From: Leptolyngbyaceae cyanobacterium RM1_406_9
GTDB lineage: Bacteria > Cyanobacteriota > Cyanobacteriia > Elainellales > Elainellaceae
Reading direction: 5' to 3'
DNA length: 47,048 nt
Assembly: GCA_012033355.1 (NCBI GenBank)
Contig: JAAUQZ010000005.1
Span: 1 to 47,048, forward strand
Below, piece after piece: positions 34,224 to 42,526 of this stretch (the first letter of the stretch is position 1; each line of letters begins with the position of its first letter). Below the pieces are notes generated by a model. It saw only the letters and a program-made list of their open reading frames with translations, was not told where the DNA came from and made no database searches. The translations under genes were made by a program, and so were the position numbers.

Positions 34224-35903
34224 ATGCAATCCAGCAAAGGTTTTGGACAGAAGAACCAGCAACCTTTAGGAACTGCATCACCAGACATTACAACATCCCC
34301 TTTGAGTATTCCAAAATACTCACCATCAGTACACAAACAGCGCTCTAGCGGTTCTCTAACTGCTGCTACTAGTCAAACCCTTTCCCAAAGATCTGCTCCT
34401 GCTACAACTACTCCGGCCGCTAGGTCAGATTCCTCAAACGACTTTAGGGTAGTGGGCACCAAAATCTATGACCCAAACGGACGTGAGTTTATTGCTAAGG
34501 GCGTTAACATCAACGGCCCGGGCTATGGGTGGCCGGGCAAAACACCTGAGCAGGTAGACAACATTAAACGATGGGGGTTTAACTCAATTCGGCTAAATGT
34601 TCGTCAGCTAGGTTTGGATAATAAACAAACCTATGCAGAGAACGGCACCATTGATGCGATCGTTGAGAAATTTACCAGTCAGCGCATCGTCGTGATGATT
34701 GAACCGCACGAGCGCACAGGTAAATGGTTCAGTTCCGACGAACTGAATAAACTCGTGAACTGGCATAAAGGACTAGCCAGCAAGTACAAGGACAATCCTT
34801 ATGTCTGGCTCAATGTTTCCAATGAGCCTGGTGGTTCTGATAGCGGTAGTTCCAGTGCCGTAAGCAAGTATGTACAGCAAAATACCTCTGTGATCAAAGC
34901 GATTCGCTCAACTGGTTTCGACAATCCAATCGTGGTTGATGGCTGGTCTTGGGGGCAAGACACTGGCTCCTGGAACAGCAACCCTGTCAGCGAGAGCAAA
35001 TCTGCGATTCTTTCTTTGGGACAAAAACTGTTAGCTGCCGACCCAAACAAAAACACAGTTTTTTCCCTACATACGTATGACCAGTGGAAGACAAACACTC
35101 AAGCAAAAATGAATGATTTCATCAATCGAGTTCACGCTAAAGGACTTGCTCTAATTGTGGGTGAGTACGGTGCTGAAAACGGTAGCTCAGGTCGATTCAA
35201 GGAAACCGTGAGTGGCGTTTTACCAGTTGTTCAAAAGCGGGAAGTTGGGCGCTTTGCCTGGGCGTGGCAGGGAGGTGATGCGTTTGACCTGACCCCGAAT
35301 GGCGGTGGATACAAAGCCAACTTTAGTTCCAACGGTTCAATGCCAGATAATCTCAGTTGGTTTGGGCAACAGGTGTGGAAAGATGCCCATCGTGCTGAAA
35401 ATTTACAGATGCATCCTGGCAAACCTCCTGAGCCTGTGCCCCTTCCAACTCCAGAGCCGATATCCAGCCCTACGCCCAGCCCAGTTCCCAAACCATCTCC
35501 GTCGGGTAGCTTGCGCTATGAGGCTGAGAATATGTCCAGGTCAGGTTACTCGACTGAAGACAAATCTTCAGCTTCGGGCAGGAAACTGGTTAAACTAAGC
35601 GGGGCAAAAGGAAGTTTGAGCCAAACGTTTAGGGGTGAGTTTGGCACCTATGACGTGGTGGTGGGTTATTTTGACGAAAATGACGGTCGCTCTATCTTGA
35701 AGCTGGACTTTGCCGCGAAGGACTTTACCTTACGCTTTGATCAGAATTTGCCGAGTGATAAAGCAAGCTCATCTAGCTTTGCACGGCGCACTTTGGGTTC
35801 TGTGCAGTTGAAGGAGGGAGAAATGTTCAAACTTGAGGGCGTTCGGGATACGGGCGAGTATGCCCGAATCGATTACCTTGAGTTTGTCAGAAAGCCCGCT
35901 TGA
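34224..35903 (+). CDS. Glycoside hydrolase family 5 (cellulase/mannanase-like) with C-terminal carbohydrate-binding module
   Basis: This is a 559-residue protein. Residues 1-70 are Ser/Thr/Pro-rich without a recognisable signal peptide. The catalytic TIM-barrel domain follows: FIAKGVNINGPGYGWPGK, SIRLNVRQLG, IVVMIEPHERTGKW, acid/base Glu in VWLNVSNEPGG and nucleophile Glu in ALIVGEYGAENGSS. It ends near residue 390, then come a PEPVPLPTPEP-type linker and a C-terminal beta-sandwich beginning LRYEAENMSRSGYS, like CBM6/CBM35 modules. It probably hydrolyses a beta-1,4-glucan or mannan, with the exact substrate unread. Start ATG 34224 follows an AGGAG site. Confidence 0.85.
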   Translation: MQSSKGFGQKNQQPLGTASPDITTSPLSIPKYSPSVHKQRSSGSLTAATSQTLSQRSAPATTTPAARSDSSNDFRVVGTKIYDPNGREFIAKGVNINGPGYGWPGKTPEQVDNIKRWGFNSIRLNVRQLGLDNKQTYAENGTIDAIVEKFTSQRIVVMIEPHERTGKWFSSDELNKLVNWHKGLASKYKDNPYVWLNVSNEPGGSDSGSSSAVSKYVQQNTSVIKAIRSTGFDNPIVVDGWSWGQDTGSWNSNPVSESKSAILSLGQKLLAADPNKNTVFSLHTYDQWKTNTQAKMNDFINRVHAKGLALIVGEYGAENGSSGRFKETVSGVLPVVQKREVGRFAWAWQGGDAFDLTPNGGGYKANFSSNGSMPDNLSWFGQQVWKDAHRAENLQMHPGKPPEPVPLPTPEPISSPTPSPVPKPSPSGSLRYEAENMSRSGYSTEDKSSASGRKLVKLSGAKGSLSQTFRGEFGTYDVVVGYFDENDGRSILKLDFAAKDFTLRFDQNLPSDKASSSSFARRTLGSVQLKEGEMFKLEGVRDTGEYARIDYLEFVRKPA

Positions 35904-36100
35904 GGTTAGGTTACACACTCCCTTTAGGATTTCTGGTTCCCAGGCTCAAGCTCGGGAACGAGTCAACGAGTCAGCTTGGGAGCAGGTAATCTTACGATTG
36001 CTATGTTATGGCTGTAGTCATACAGGTTAGGACATTCCGACACGCAAAGCACTTGTCCCGTGAACAAGGGGCTTAAGCCCCTTGTCCTGACTTGAACGAA
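35904..36100. other. Intergenic region with palindrome ACAAGGGGCTTAAGCCCCTTGT area
   Basis: Between the GH5 gene and the convergent PIN-LeuA gene lies an imperfect repeat (GGTTCCCAGGCTCAAGCTCG, 35936-35960) and the perfect 22-base palindrome at 36064-36085. The palindrome probably terminates both convergent transcripts. Confidence 0.5.
36064..36085. terminator. Perfect 22-base palindrome between convergent genes
   Basis: The sequence is ACAAGGGGCTT followed by its exact inverse complement, with no loop. A GGGCTTAAGCCC core also occurs near 7488. No T-run. Bidirectional terminator or dispersed repeat. Confidence 0.65.
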
Positions 36101-37048
36101 CTAATTTGGGCGATCGCTCCCCATTCCCCAGACCGAGCTTAAACCTGCATAAATTGAGTTAATTGCAGCCACATAAGCATCTCCAAATGCCCACAGTACA
36201 TTATCGTTTGTCGCACTCGCCTCAAATTGAGCATCTCCGCATTCAACTCGAATACATACTTCTACCACAGCATCTGCTCCGCCAATGGTGTCAGGCATGG
36301 AGAAGTAAACTAAATTTCGCTCAGGTAGCTGAATGTGGCGATCGACACACCGATCAATGGCTTTATACAAAGCATCGCAGGGTGTTCTACCGTGCGTTGT
36401 TTCTCGAAACTGCCGTCCTTCAAAAGTTTGTAGGGTGACAGTTGCCTTGATCGAGCGGGTAATCTGAACTTCCAAGCTTTCGATTTGTAGAACGCTAGGA
36501 GCCTTTCGTATAGATGAAGTAGTGGTTTCCAGTTCATGCAAATGCAGCAAAAAAGCATCGACTGAAAAAATGCCGATGCTGTGCGTTGTTCGGGTCTGGT
36601 CATCAGCCATTTCCGCATTGAAGTTTCGGTAGAAATAGCCCTTTTCTCGAATGCTGCTGCGTTCCCGGTCTGAAGTCGCAAACTGGTTAGGCTCCCAGGT
36701 GACAATCGCGTCAACACAGCAGTCTACCGAACACGCTAGACGAAGGGAGTCATAAAAGTTGAGTCTGTAGAACTTTGAATTTTCTAGAATGGACTCGTTG
36801 ATCTTGCAAATTCGCAAAATTTGCATCATTTCCTCATAGGCTGCCCGACACGCTTGATCGCCGCCAAACTGATAAAGATGCCACAGCACAAAAGCTAAAT
36901 CAAAATCCAGGTCTGAAATGTACCAGTCAACAGGTTTAGCGGCTAACCTTCTCAGCAAAACAGTGTAGTATCTCCAAGATTCCTCACACCTCGACAGCCC
37001 ATTTTGAAAAACGTTGGCAGTAATCAGAGCAGTAATTCTCTGGGGCAT
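36101..37048 (-). CDS. PIN-like domain fused to a LeuA (isopropylmalate synthase) allosteric domain
   Basis: This is a 315-residue protein. Residues 1-130 resemble a PIN nuclease: start ITALITANVFQNG, helical core with WYISDLDFDLAFVLWHLYQF, then FYDSLRLACSVDCCVDAIVT and WEPNQF, the usual PIN ending. Residues about 190-310 match the C-terminal regulatory domain of 2-isopropylmalate synthase: ATVTLQTFEGRQF, TPCDALYKAIDRCVDR, SMPDTIGGADAVVEVCIRVE and AFGDAYVAAINSIYAG. No LeuA catalytic domain is present. The usual first PIN Asp (LIDTNV) reads LITANV, while the acidic residues later in the domain are kept. A ribbon-helix-helix gene lies 31 bases upstream, so the pair has the form of a VapBC-like toxin-antitoxin operon. 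Nuclease activity and leucine binding are inferred. Confidence 0.75.
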   Translation of the reverse strand: MPQRITALITANVFQNGLSRCEESWRYYTVLLRRLAAKPVDWYISDLDFDLAFVLWHLYQFGGDQACRAAYEEMMQILRICKINESILENSKFYRLNFYDSLRLACSVDCCVDAIVTWEPNQFATSDRERSSIREKGYFYRNFNAEMADDQTRTTHSIGIFSVDAFLLHLHELETTTSSIRKAPSVLQIESLEVQITRSIKATVTLQTFEGRQFRETTHGRTPCDALYKAIDRCVDRHIQLPERNLVYFSMPDTIGGADAVVEVCIRVECGDAQFEASATNDNVLWAFGDAYVAAINSIYAGLSSVWGMGSDRPN

Positions 37049-37079
37049 GATGCAATCTCTCGGTGGCTCAAGGGCTATT

Positions 37080-37517
37080 TCAGTCGTCTCGCTTAAAGCG
37101 CTCTACCCCTTTTGCGTCAAAACCTACCCGGTCAGGGGAAGAATGGGAATCACACCCACTTTGGGTATTCATAAATTTCTCCATCATTTGCTCTAAGCGA
37201 GTTAAGCGCTCTCTGGTTTCGAGCGCACTCTCATGAGCGATCGCACTTTGAGTAAGCAAGGCATAGACTGGCGTTGGCGGTGCAGGATTAATGCCAACCG
37301 ATCTAACCTGTCTCAGTTCGTGGATTTCTGCCTCCAGGTTGGCGATGCGTTCGTCAACCAGCGTAGACAGTTGCTCATTTCCACCAGATTCCAAACCTTG
37401 CCGCAAAAGTCTACACACTAGCTCTGTTACAGAGATGCTATCGGAGTCAGCCCGTTCTCTTAGCTCTTGCATCAGGTCATCCGGCAGTCTAAAACTTACT
37501 AATTTTCTATTAACCAT
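37080..37517 (-). CDS. Ribbon-helix-helix DNA-binding protein, probable antitoxin
   Basis: This is a 145-residue protein. The N-terminus is a CopG/Arc-type RHH: strand KLVSFRLPDDLMQELRE, turn SDSISV and helix TELVCRLLRQGLE. After it come a coiled-coil stretch (LVDERIANLEAEIHELRQ) and a second one (LETRERLTRLEQMMEKFM), longer than most antitoxins. It is immediately upstream of the PIN-LeuA gene on the same strand. RHH antitoxins typically repress their own operon. It starts at ATG 37517. Confidence 0.8.
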   Translation of the reverse strand: MVNRKLVSFRLPDDLMQELRERADSDSISVTELVCRLLRQGLESGGNEQLSTLVDERIANLEAEIHELRQVRSVGINPAPPTPVYALLTQSAIAHESALETRERLTRLEQMMEKFMNTQSGCDSHSSPDRVGFDAKGVERFKRDD

Positions 37518-37847
37518 GTATCTCAGGAGCTTTACGGCTCACATACTATACGACCGATTTGTACATACACACAATTCCTAATTGTATCTACAGTAGATGC
37601 ATCCGTCAATCACTTCTTTTACGTCAAACAGACTGAGGAAGAAGGATTCTAGGATAACTTTAGCAAAAAAATTGTATTTCAGACAACTTGATCCTGTATG
37701 TCGTAGATGCTATACGTATATGTGTACGATATACAAAAGATTGATTTTGTATATCAGCAAAGTTGACCATCACCCAACTTCGAGCGGCGATCGCCGTCCA
37801 GCGAGGAGTGAGCTTCAATCGACCTTATTTAACCGGAGGACTACATC
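37518..37847. other. AT-rich divergent region with nested dyad symmetry
   Basis: This is 330 bases between the RHH gene and a small membrane-protein gene, with lower GC than its surroundings. It contains several TATAC/GTATA-rich palindromes, the clearest being 37695-37735. Near the RHH start lies GTATGTACAAATC followed by GTCGTATAGTATG (minus strand), a possible promoter/operator. A GGAGG site precedes the plus-strand gene. Confidence 0.5.
37695..37735. promoter_or_regulatory. Nested inverted repeat, candidate operator
   Basis: TGTATGTCGTA (37695-37705) and TACGATATACA (37725-37735) are inverse with one mismatch, and TATACGTATA (37711-37720) is a perfect palindrome between them. This kind of nested dyad often binds dimeric regulators such as RHH proteins. 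It lies between two divergent genes. Confidence 0.5.
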
Positions 37848-38117
37848 ATGGAATCTTGTCCCTTTAAGGATGCGGCGGCCCCACCTTGCAGAATTGCTGT
37901 ACATCCCGATATGCCTGAGGTTCGTTATTGTGAAATCTGCCGACTCAACTACGACATTCGGAATGTGGGCAATCGGTTTGAGCTTTTCCCATTTCTCATA
38001 ATCGCTACGATTTTTGTAGTTTTTCTCCAATCCGTCATTTACGACGAACCTGCTAAACGGGAAACTGAGGAGAGCCAAATCCAGCCAGTTGAGCAACTAG
38101 ATGGAGAAATGTTGTAG
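37848..38117 (+). CDS. Small Cys-rich single-pass membrane protein
   Basis: This is an 89-residue protein. Residues 1-35 contain four Cys (ESCPFKDAAAPPCRI, VRYCEICRLNY), possibly a zinc or redox site. A membrane helix, LFPFLIIATIFVVFLQSVI, follows, then an acidic tail. The start ATG 37848 is preceded by a CCGGAGGACTACATC ribosome site. I do not recognise the family. A terminator follows. Confidence 0.6.
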   Translation: MESCPFKDAAAPPCRIAVHPDMPEVRYCEICRLNYDIRNVGNRFELFPFLIIATIFVVFLQSVIYDEPAKRETEESQIQPVEQLDGEML

Positions 38118-38128
38118 AGCCTGCAAAA

Positions 38129-38159
38129 AGGGTGACTCGTTCATTAAACAAGTCACCCT
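38129..38159 (+). terminator. Hairpin after the small Cys-rich gene
   Basis: AGGGTGACT (38129-38137) pairs with AGTCACCCT (38151-38159) around a 13-base loop, 11 bases after the stop. There is no strong T-run. Confidence 0.6.
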
Positions 38160-38209
38160 AGCGATGGTTTCAAGATTCACGCAAACAGAATGCACAACTG
38201 AGCAATCTT

Positions 38210-38808
38210 CTAAATGTCAAACGAGGTGCCGTTAGCCAGGAAGATTACCTCTTCAACGTTGTAAGTGGGTTCAGTTAGCAACGTCTCTCGAATTGCCTCA
38301 AATAAAGAATATTGGTTGGCACTGCTGAGGCTCTGAAAGGCTTCTTCACCACGCGGGTCATCGACCTCAAAGTTGATTTCTGCTTCCTGATTTGCCTGAT
38401 CGACGTTTACCTCATATCCCGTAATGCCAACGTCTTGTCCCTGATATGCCTGCATGATTTGGGCGACTGCACCCTCAACGGGTTCGTCAGCGCCCAGCAA
38501 GACTGACTGCGGCACTAGCTCTTGAGTTTGCGGGTCTGGAATGTAGACGACAGCAGGCTCATATTCTCTGGTGATTGAACTGTCGATATCTGAGGTGTCT
38601 GATGGCGTTTCGGTCTCAGTCACCTGGGCAGTTTCAACGGGGTTGGCGATCGCTGTCAATGGCAAACCCAAAGCAAGGGCGATCGCCACAAACAGCGCCA
38701 TTAAAATTTGGGTCAAAAAGTTCCGGTTTGGCTCAGCACCCTTCTGTTCATAAGGTACAGATGCAGCGATCGCAATTGCAGTTGGTTTTCTAAAATCTTG
38801 TTTCATAT
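38210..38808 (-). CDS. Secreted/anchored GerMN-like domain protein
   Basis: This is a 199-residue protein with a basic N-terminus and a membrane segment, FLTQILMALFVAIALALGL, ending at a possible AxA (TAIANPVETAQ). After a Thr/Ser/Asp/Glu linker comes a GerMN-like domain: AVVYIPDPQTQELVPQS, EPVEGAVAQIMQAYQG, GYEVNVDQANQEAEINFEVD and YSLFEAIRETLLTEPTYNVE, ending VIFLANGTSFDI. In bacilli GerMN occurs in germination proteins. In cyanobacteria the role is unknown. I start at ATG 38808, preceded by GGAGGGTGG. An upstream start at 38869 is unneeded. Confidence 0.75.
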
Positions 38809-38823
38809 ACCACCCTCCTAAAC

Positions 38824-38846
38824 GCTTACGTGTTAGCCACGTAAGC
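38824..38846. promoter_or_regulatory. Inverted repeat GCTTACGTG-TTAGC-CACGTAAGC in the leader
   Basis: A perfect 9-bp dyad with a five-base spacer lies 15 bases upstream of the start codon of the GerMN-like gene. It could be an operator or an mRNA hairpin covering the translation start. Confidence 0.45.
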
Positions 38847-38869
38847 AACCTAACTAAAGCTCTACTCAA

Positions 38870-39120
38870 ACTTTAGCTGGAATGCGAACCTGAGGTCATC
38901 TGAGCAGGGAGTGATACCTTGTAATATAAAACAAAACTTTGCGTGGTAGTTTCCTATTCTCAACGTCTGCATGAGATTTGTTTTCTGGGCAGTATTGGAC
39001 ATCATCTGTGCTTTAAATTTGCGAGTCAAAACTCAACCTTAAGGGTCTTGCCGACTCTAATTAAGTTGACTAGCCTTATGATGGACTACTTCTCAGGTAA
39101 GACTTCGGAGCCGTAGCAGC
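38870..39120. other. Intergenic region upstream of the glycosyltransferase
   Basis: No gene seen. AT-rich stretches (TTGTAATATAAAACAAAAC, 38918-38936) may contain the minus-strand promoter of the GerMN-like gene. Near the plus-strand gene, TTAAGTTGACTAGCC (39061-39075) carries a TTGACT element, with ATGATGG after it. Confidence 0.35.
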
Positions 39121-40148
39121 ATGACTCCCGTTCAAAACGATGAGCCAATAGACCAGCCTGTTGATCAAAAGTTCTTGCCTGCTGTATCAGTTATTATTCC
39201 TATTTACAACGGTGAGGCAGATCTGCTGATTTGCTCAACTGCCTTTGGGCACAGACTTATCCGGTTAGTCAAGTTGAATATTTGCTAGTTGATAATGGCA
39301 GTGGCGATCGCACCCCCGATTTGCTCCAGGCTGCTGTAAAGACGAGTGGCGATCGCGGCATCATCCTAAAACATCTCAGCGAAACTCAAATTCAAAGCTC
39401 CTACGCCGCCCGCAACACGGGCATTAGAGCCGCTAAAAGTAAAATTCTGGCGTTTACCGATGCGGATTGTCGTCCCCACTCAGATTGGCTAATCAACTTA
39501 GTCCAGCCTTTTACTGACCCTGAGGTGGGCCTGGTCGCCGGGGAAATCGCTGCGCTTCCGGGCGATACTCTCCTGGAGCAGTTTGCCGATCGCCAGGATA
39601 CGCTCTCTCAAAAGCACACCCTGTCGCACTCCTTTTTACCCTATGGACAAACGGCTAATCTGGCCATTCGGCAGCAGGCGTTAGAAAAAGCTGGTTTATT
39701 TCGCCCTTACCTGACGACGGGCGGCGATGCAGATATGTGCTGGCGGATTCAGCAGCAGGGCAACTGGAAGCTGGCTTTTGTAGAACAGGCAGTGGTGCAG
39801 CATCGCCATCGCGCTACCGTGTCAGAGTTGCGCCGTCAGTGGCACCGCTACGGCCGCTCAAATCGCTATTTGCATGAGTTACACGGAGTGAGTTTAATGC
39901 GAGAGCCAACTTCACAAGACTACCTCTATCGTTGGAGTCGCTGGCTACTAAAAGAAATGCCTGTCGCTGCTATAAAAATTGTTAATCGTAAGGCTAGCCT
40001 TGTGGATTTGATTAGTACACCCATTGGCTTGATTTGCTGGCAGGCGCGATCGCAAGGTCAGCGAGAAGCAAAGCTGCCAGACCAGGCGCGTCAGATTGAA
40101 TGGCTACATCAAAACCAGTTTGAGTCACCTGTTGAAGCTCCCGATTAA
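39121..40148 (+). CDS. Family 2 glycosyltransferase, frameshifted near its start
   Basis: This is a GT-A-fold transferase, probably using an NDP-sugar for exopolysaccharide or glycolipid synthesis. From ATG 39121 the frame shows VSVIIPIYNGEADL, then stops. The main frame takes up at about 39229 with NCLWAQTYPVSQVEYLLVDN, SYAARNTGIRAAKSKILAFT and the DxD motif DADCRPHSDW, followed by GQTANLAIRQQALEKAG and TTGGDADMCWRIQQQ. One missing G at about 39229 (CTGAT for CTGGAT) joins the frames as ADLLDLLNCLWAQ, giving 342 residues. No membrane helices are apparent. Confidence 0.85.
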
Positions 40149-40302
40149 AGTTTGCTACTTCTATGAACTCTGCTTCATCGGCAAGGGTTAGAGGAACAAG
40201 TGATACTAGATCACTTCTTAGATCAGGTCAGTTCCAAATCAGGGCATTCTTGTCCTAGACCAACATCGCTCCGCTACACTATCTCGCTTTGAGTAAAGTT
40301 CC

Positions 40303-42240
40303 GTGAATTCACTCCAGCATCAGCCTACTTCTCCTTTGACGGATAGCCATAGCCGTCTGATGGCTTTGTTCAAGCCTCTGCCCCAAAACCTTCTTCTCGC
40401 TCAACCCATACGGCACGTCAAAGGGTTGGTCTACGGTTTAGCACTTCTGCTAGGATGCGGCGCAGCGTCTCCTGGCTTGGCTGCTGAACGGCTGACTGTG
40501 CGGCTTGGCCCCATTGAGCAGTCGGTGACGGTTAGCGATTTAGAAGAGTTTGCGGCGACTGGAGACATTCCCCCTAGCCTGAGTTTGTATGCGCCGCTGT
40601 TAACTGAAGATGTGCGGCAGGCTCTAAATAGCCGAATTCAGCTAGATCCTGAAGTGGGCGATCGCTTGGTCGATGATTTGCTGCAATCTTCTGCCGGACG
40701 GCGGCTTTTAAGCACGCTGGAGGTGGCAATTCCCAATAGCACCGTAGAAGATTTGGAAGCGGCTCTCACTGTGGCAGCACAGCAGGTTGATGGATTGAGC
40801 TTGCTGGGCTTTTTGCGGGCTTACCCGGAAGAAACGGTGGTGGTCGATGGCAGTTCGGCGATCGCCCTGGCTTCTCAGATGAACCTTCCCTATTGGCAAA
40901 GTCAGGCCCTCAGCACCGTCCTGGAGCGAGAACTCACCGTTCAAACAGAGCCATTTCAGCCGCCCTTTGACCCCACCGTTGGGGGTGACTACTGGGTACG
41001 ACAGCAAACCCTGACCTTTCATGACTATGAGCGATCGCGCACCATTCCCGTAGACCTCTACTGGAATCGTGACGCAACCGGACCCCTGGTGATCATGTCT
41101 CACGGCTTTGGTGCCGATCGCCGCTTTATGGGCTACCTGGCCCGTCATCTAGCCTCGCACGGAATTGTCGTTGCCGCCCTAGAGCATCCTGGCAGTAATG
41201 TTGCCTGGTTAACTGGGCTGACGATGGGCGAAATGGGCAGCGGCAACCTGGCTGATATTTTGCCTCCTGGTGAATTTATCGATCGCCCGCTAGACGTGAG
41301 TTTCTTGCTGGATGAATTGGCTCGGCTAAATCGCTATTCGCCCTTGCTGCGTGGCAGACTCAACACAGACCAGGTAACGATTATTGGTCATTCGCTGGGT
41401 GGCTACACGGCATTAGCCTTGGCAGGGGCAGAATTAGACCTGGAACATTTGCAGCAGTTTTGTGATGGGCGCAGCCCGGTGGGGCTATCTCCGGCTGATT
41501 GGCTGCAATGCACAGCGGCTGATTTGGATGCAGGCAGTCAGACTGATTTTGAAGACCCGCGCATCGCTCAAATCATCGCCCTCAACCCGGTAATGGGACG
41601 GATGTTTGATGAGTCTAGCTTAACCGAAATTACCGTTCCCACGCTGATTTTGACGGGAACTGATGATTCGATTACGCCTGCGGTTAGCCAGCAAATTCTG
41701 CCTTTTGCTCAAATTCAATCACCCAAGTACCTGTTGACGGCGATCGGCGGCACCCATCTCAGCATTGGCGACCCGGAAAACCTCAATCACGCCCTGACGG
41801 AGAGCCTATTCGTCCGAGAACGGCGGGGTGACGAAACCGAGCCGCTGCGTCAACTGCTGCGAGGCCTCAGTCTAGCTTTTGTGAAGCAAATGACCCCTGA
41901 AGCAGAACGCTACAGACCCTTCCTGTCGCCTGCCTACGTGCAGTCCTTTTCGACTACGGATCTGCGGCTGCGATTCAATACGCAGCTTCCCGAAAACCTG
42001 TCAAACTGGCTAAAAATGGCAGCACTGCCCCTGGAGCAACTGGTCGCCGCAACGCTGCCCAAGAATCACGAACACGCCTATATCGAAACGGGCTGCAATA
42101 GCAGTGTTGGCTGTCTATTCATTCGGCTGCCTCTGGTTATGTTCATCTTGCCGAGAGATTTACCGCTAGCTGGCAGTCAGCTATTCAGGTTAGGTCGCCG
42201 CAGTTCCACTCGCAGAGTCCGAAAAATAGACAAACGTTAG
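40303..42240 (+). CDS. Alpha/beta hydrolase with N-terminal DUF1400-type domain
   Basis: This is a large secreted-type hydrolase of the kind common in cyanobacteria. A signal-like segment, GLVYGLALLLGCGAASPGLA, ends at AAERLTVRLGP. The following helical domain (SVTVSDLEEFAATGDIPPS, GLSLLGFLRAYPEETVVVD) fits DUF1400. The catalytic alpha/beta domain shows GPLVIMSHGFGADRRF, the nucleophile elbow VTIIGHSLGGYTAL, acid region LILTGTDDSITP and His in IGGTHLSIGD. The substrate is unknown. The open frame starts at GTG 40303. ATG 40360 (MALFKPLPQN) is an alternative and puts the leader nearer the start. Confidence 0.78.
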   Translation: MNSLQHQPTSPLTDSHSRLMALFKPLPQNLLLAQPIRHVKGLVYGLALLLGCGAASPGLAAERLTVRLGPIEQSVTVSDLEEFAATGDIPPSLSLYAPLLTEDVRQALNSRIQLDPEVGDRLVDDLLQSSAGRRLLSTLEVAIPNSTVEDLEAALTVAAQQVDGLSLLGFLRAYPEETVVVDGSSAIALASQMNLPYWQSQALSTVLERELTVQTEPFQPPFDPTVGGDYWVRQQTLTFHDYERSRTIPVDLYWNRDATGPLVIMSHGFGADRRFMGYLARHLASHGIVVAALEHPGSNVAWLTGLTMGEMGSGNLADILPPGEFIDRPLDVSFLLDELARLNRYSPLLRGRLNTDQVTIIGHSLGGYTALALAGAELDLEHLQQFCDGRSPVGLSPADWLQCTAADLDAGSQTDFEDPRIAQIIALNPVMGRMFDESSLTEITVPTLILTGTDDSITPAVSQQILPFAQIQSPKYLLTAIGGTHLSIGDPENLNHALTESLFVRERRGDETEPLRQLLRGLSLAFVKQMTPEAERYRPFLSPAYVQSFSTTDLRLRFNTQLPENLSNWLKMAALPLEQLVAATLPKNHEHAYIETGCNSSVGCLFIRLPLVMFILPRDLPLAGSQLFRLGRRSSTRRVRKIDKR

Positions 42241-42526
42241 TCTGATGTGCGGATTACTACAGATTTGTGGGGAAAATCTTTAATAGCCTGGACCAGTCAC
42301 GGGTCATTTGTTGTAAGCGTCACCCATGACCGTGACCCATGACTAAAATCACGATGTAATTTGCGATCGCCACTCTATAATTAAGGTTCCTTCCGTCGTC
42401 ACTGGATGCATCTAAAACTTTTGGGGGTGTTCATCTTACCAGTGCTTGCCTCCGCCTAAATCGATGGGAGAGCGGGGCGAGTTTTTGTGAACCTCCTGAA
42501 TTCGGCTTTTTCCTGCGCGTAACATC
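42241..42526. other. Intergenic region upstream of the histidine kinase
   Basis: No gene seen. GTCACGGGTCAT (42297) and GACCCATGAC-type repeats (42330-42343) form inverted repeats of the GGTCATT class. A TATAAT hexamer lies at 42375-42380, without a good -35 partner. Confidence 0.35.

Noticed and set aside
42375-42380. TATAAT as promoter of the histidine kinase
   Set aside because: No reasonable -35 hexamer at 16-18 bases upstream, and the distance to the start is about 150 bases. Mentioned only as a candidate in the intergenic entry.
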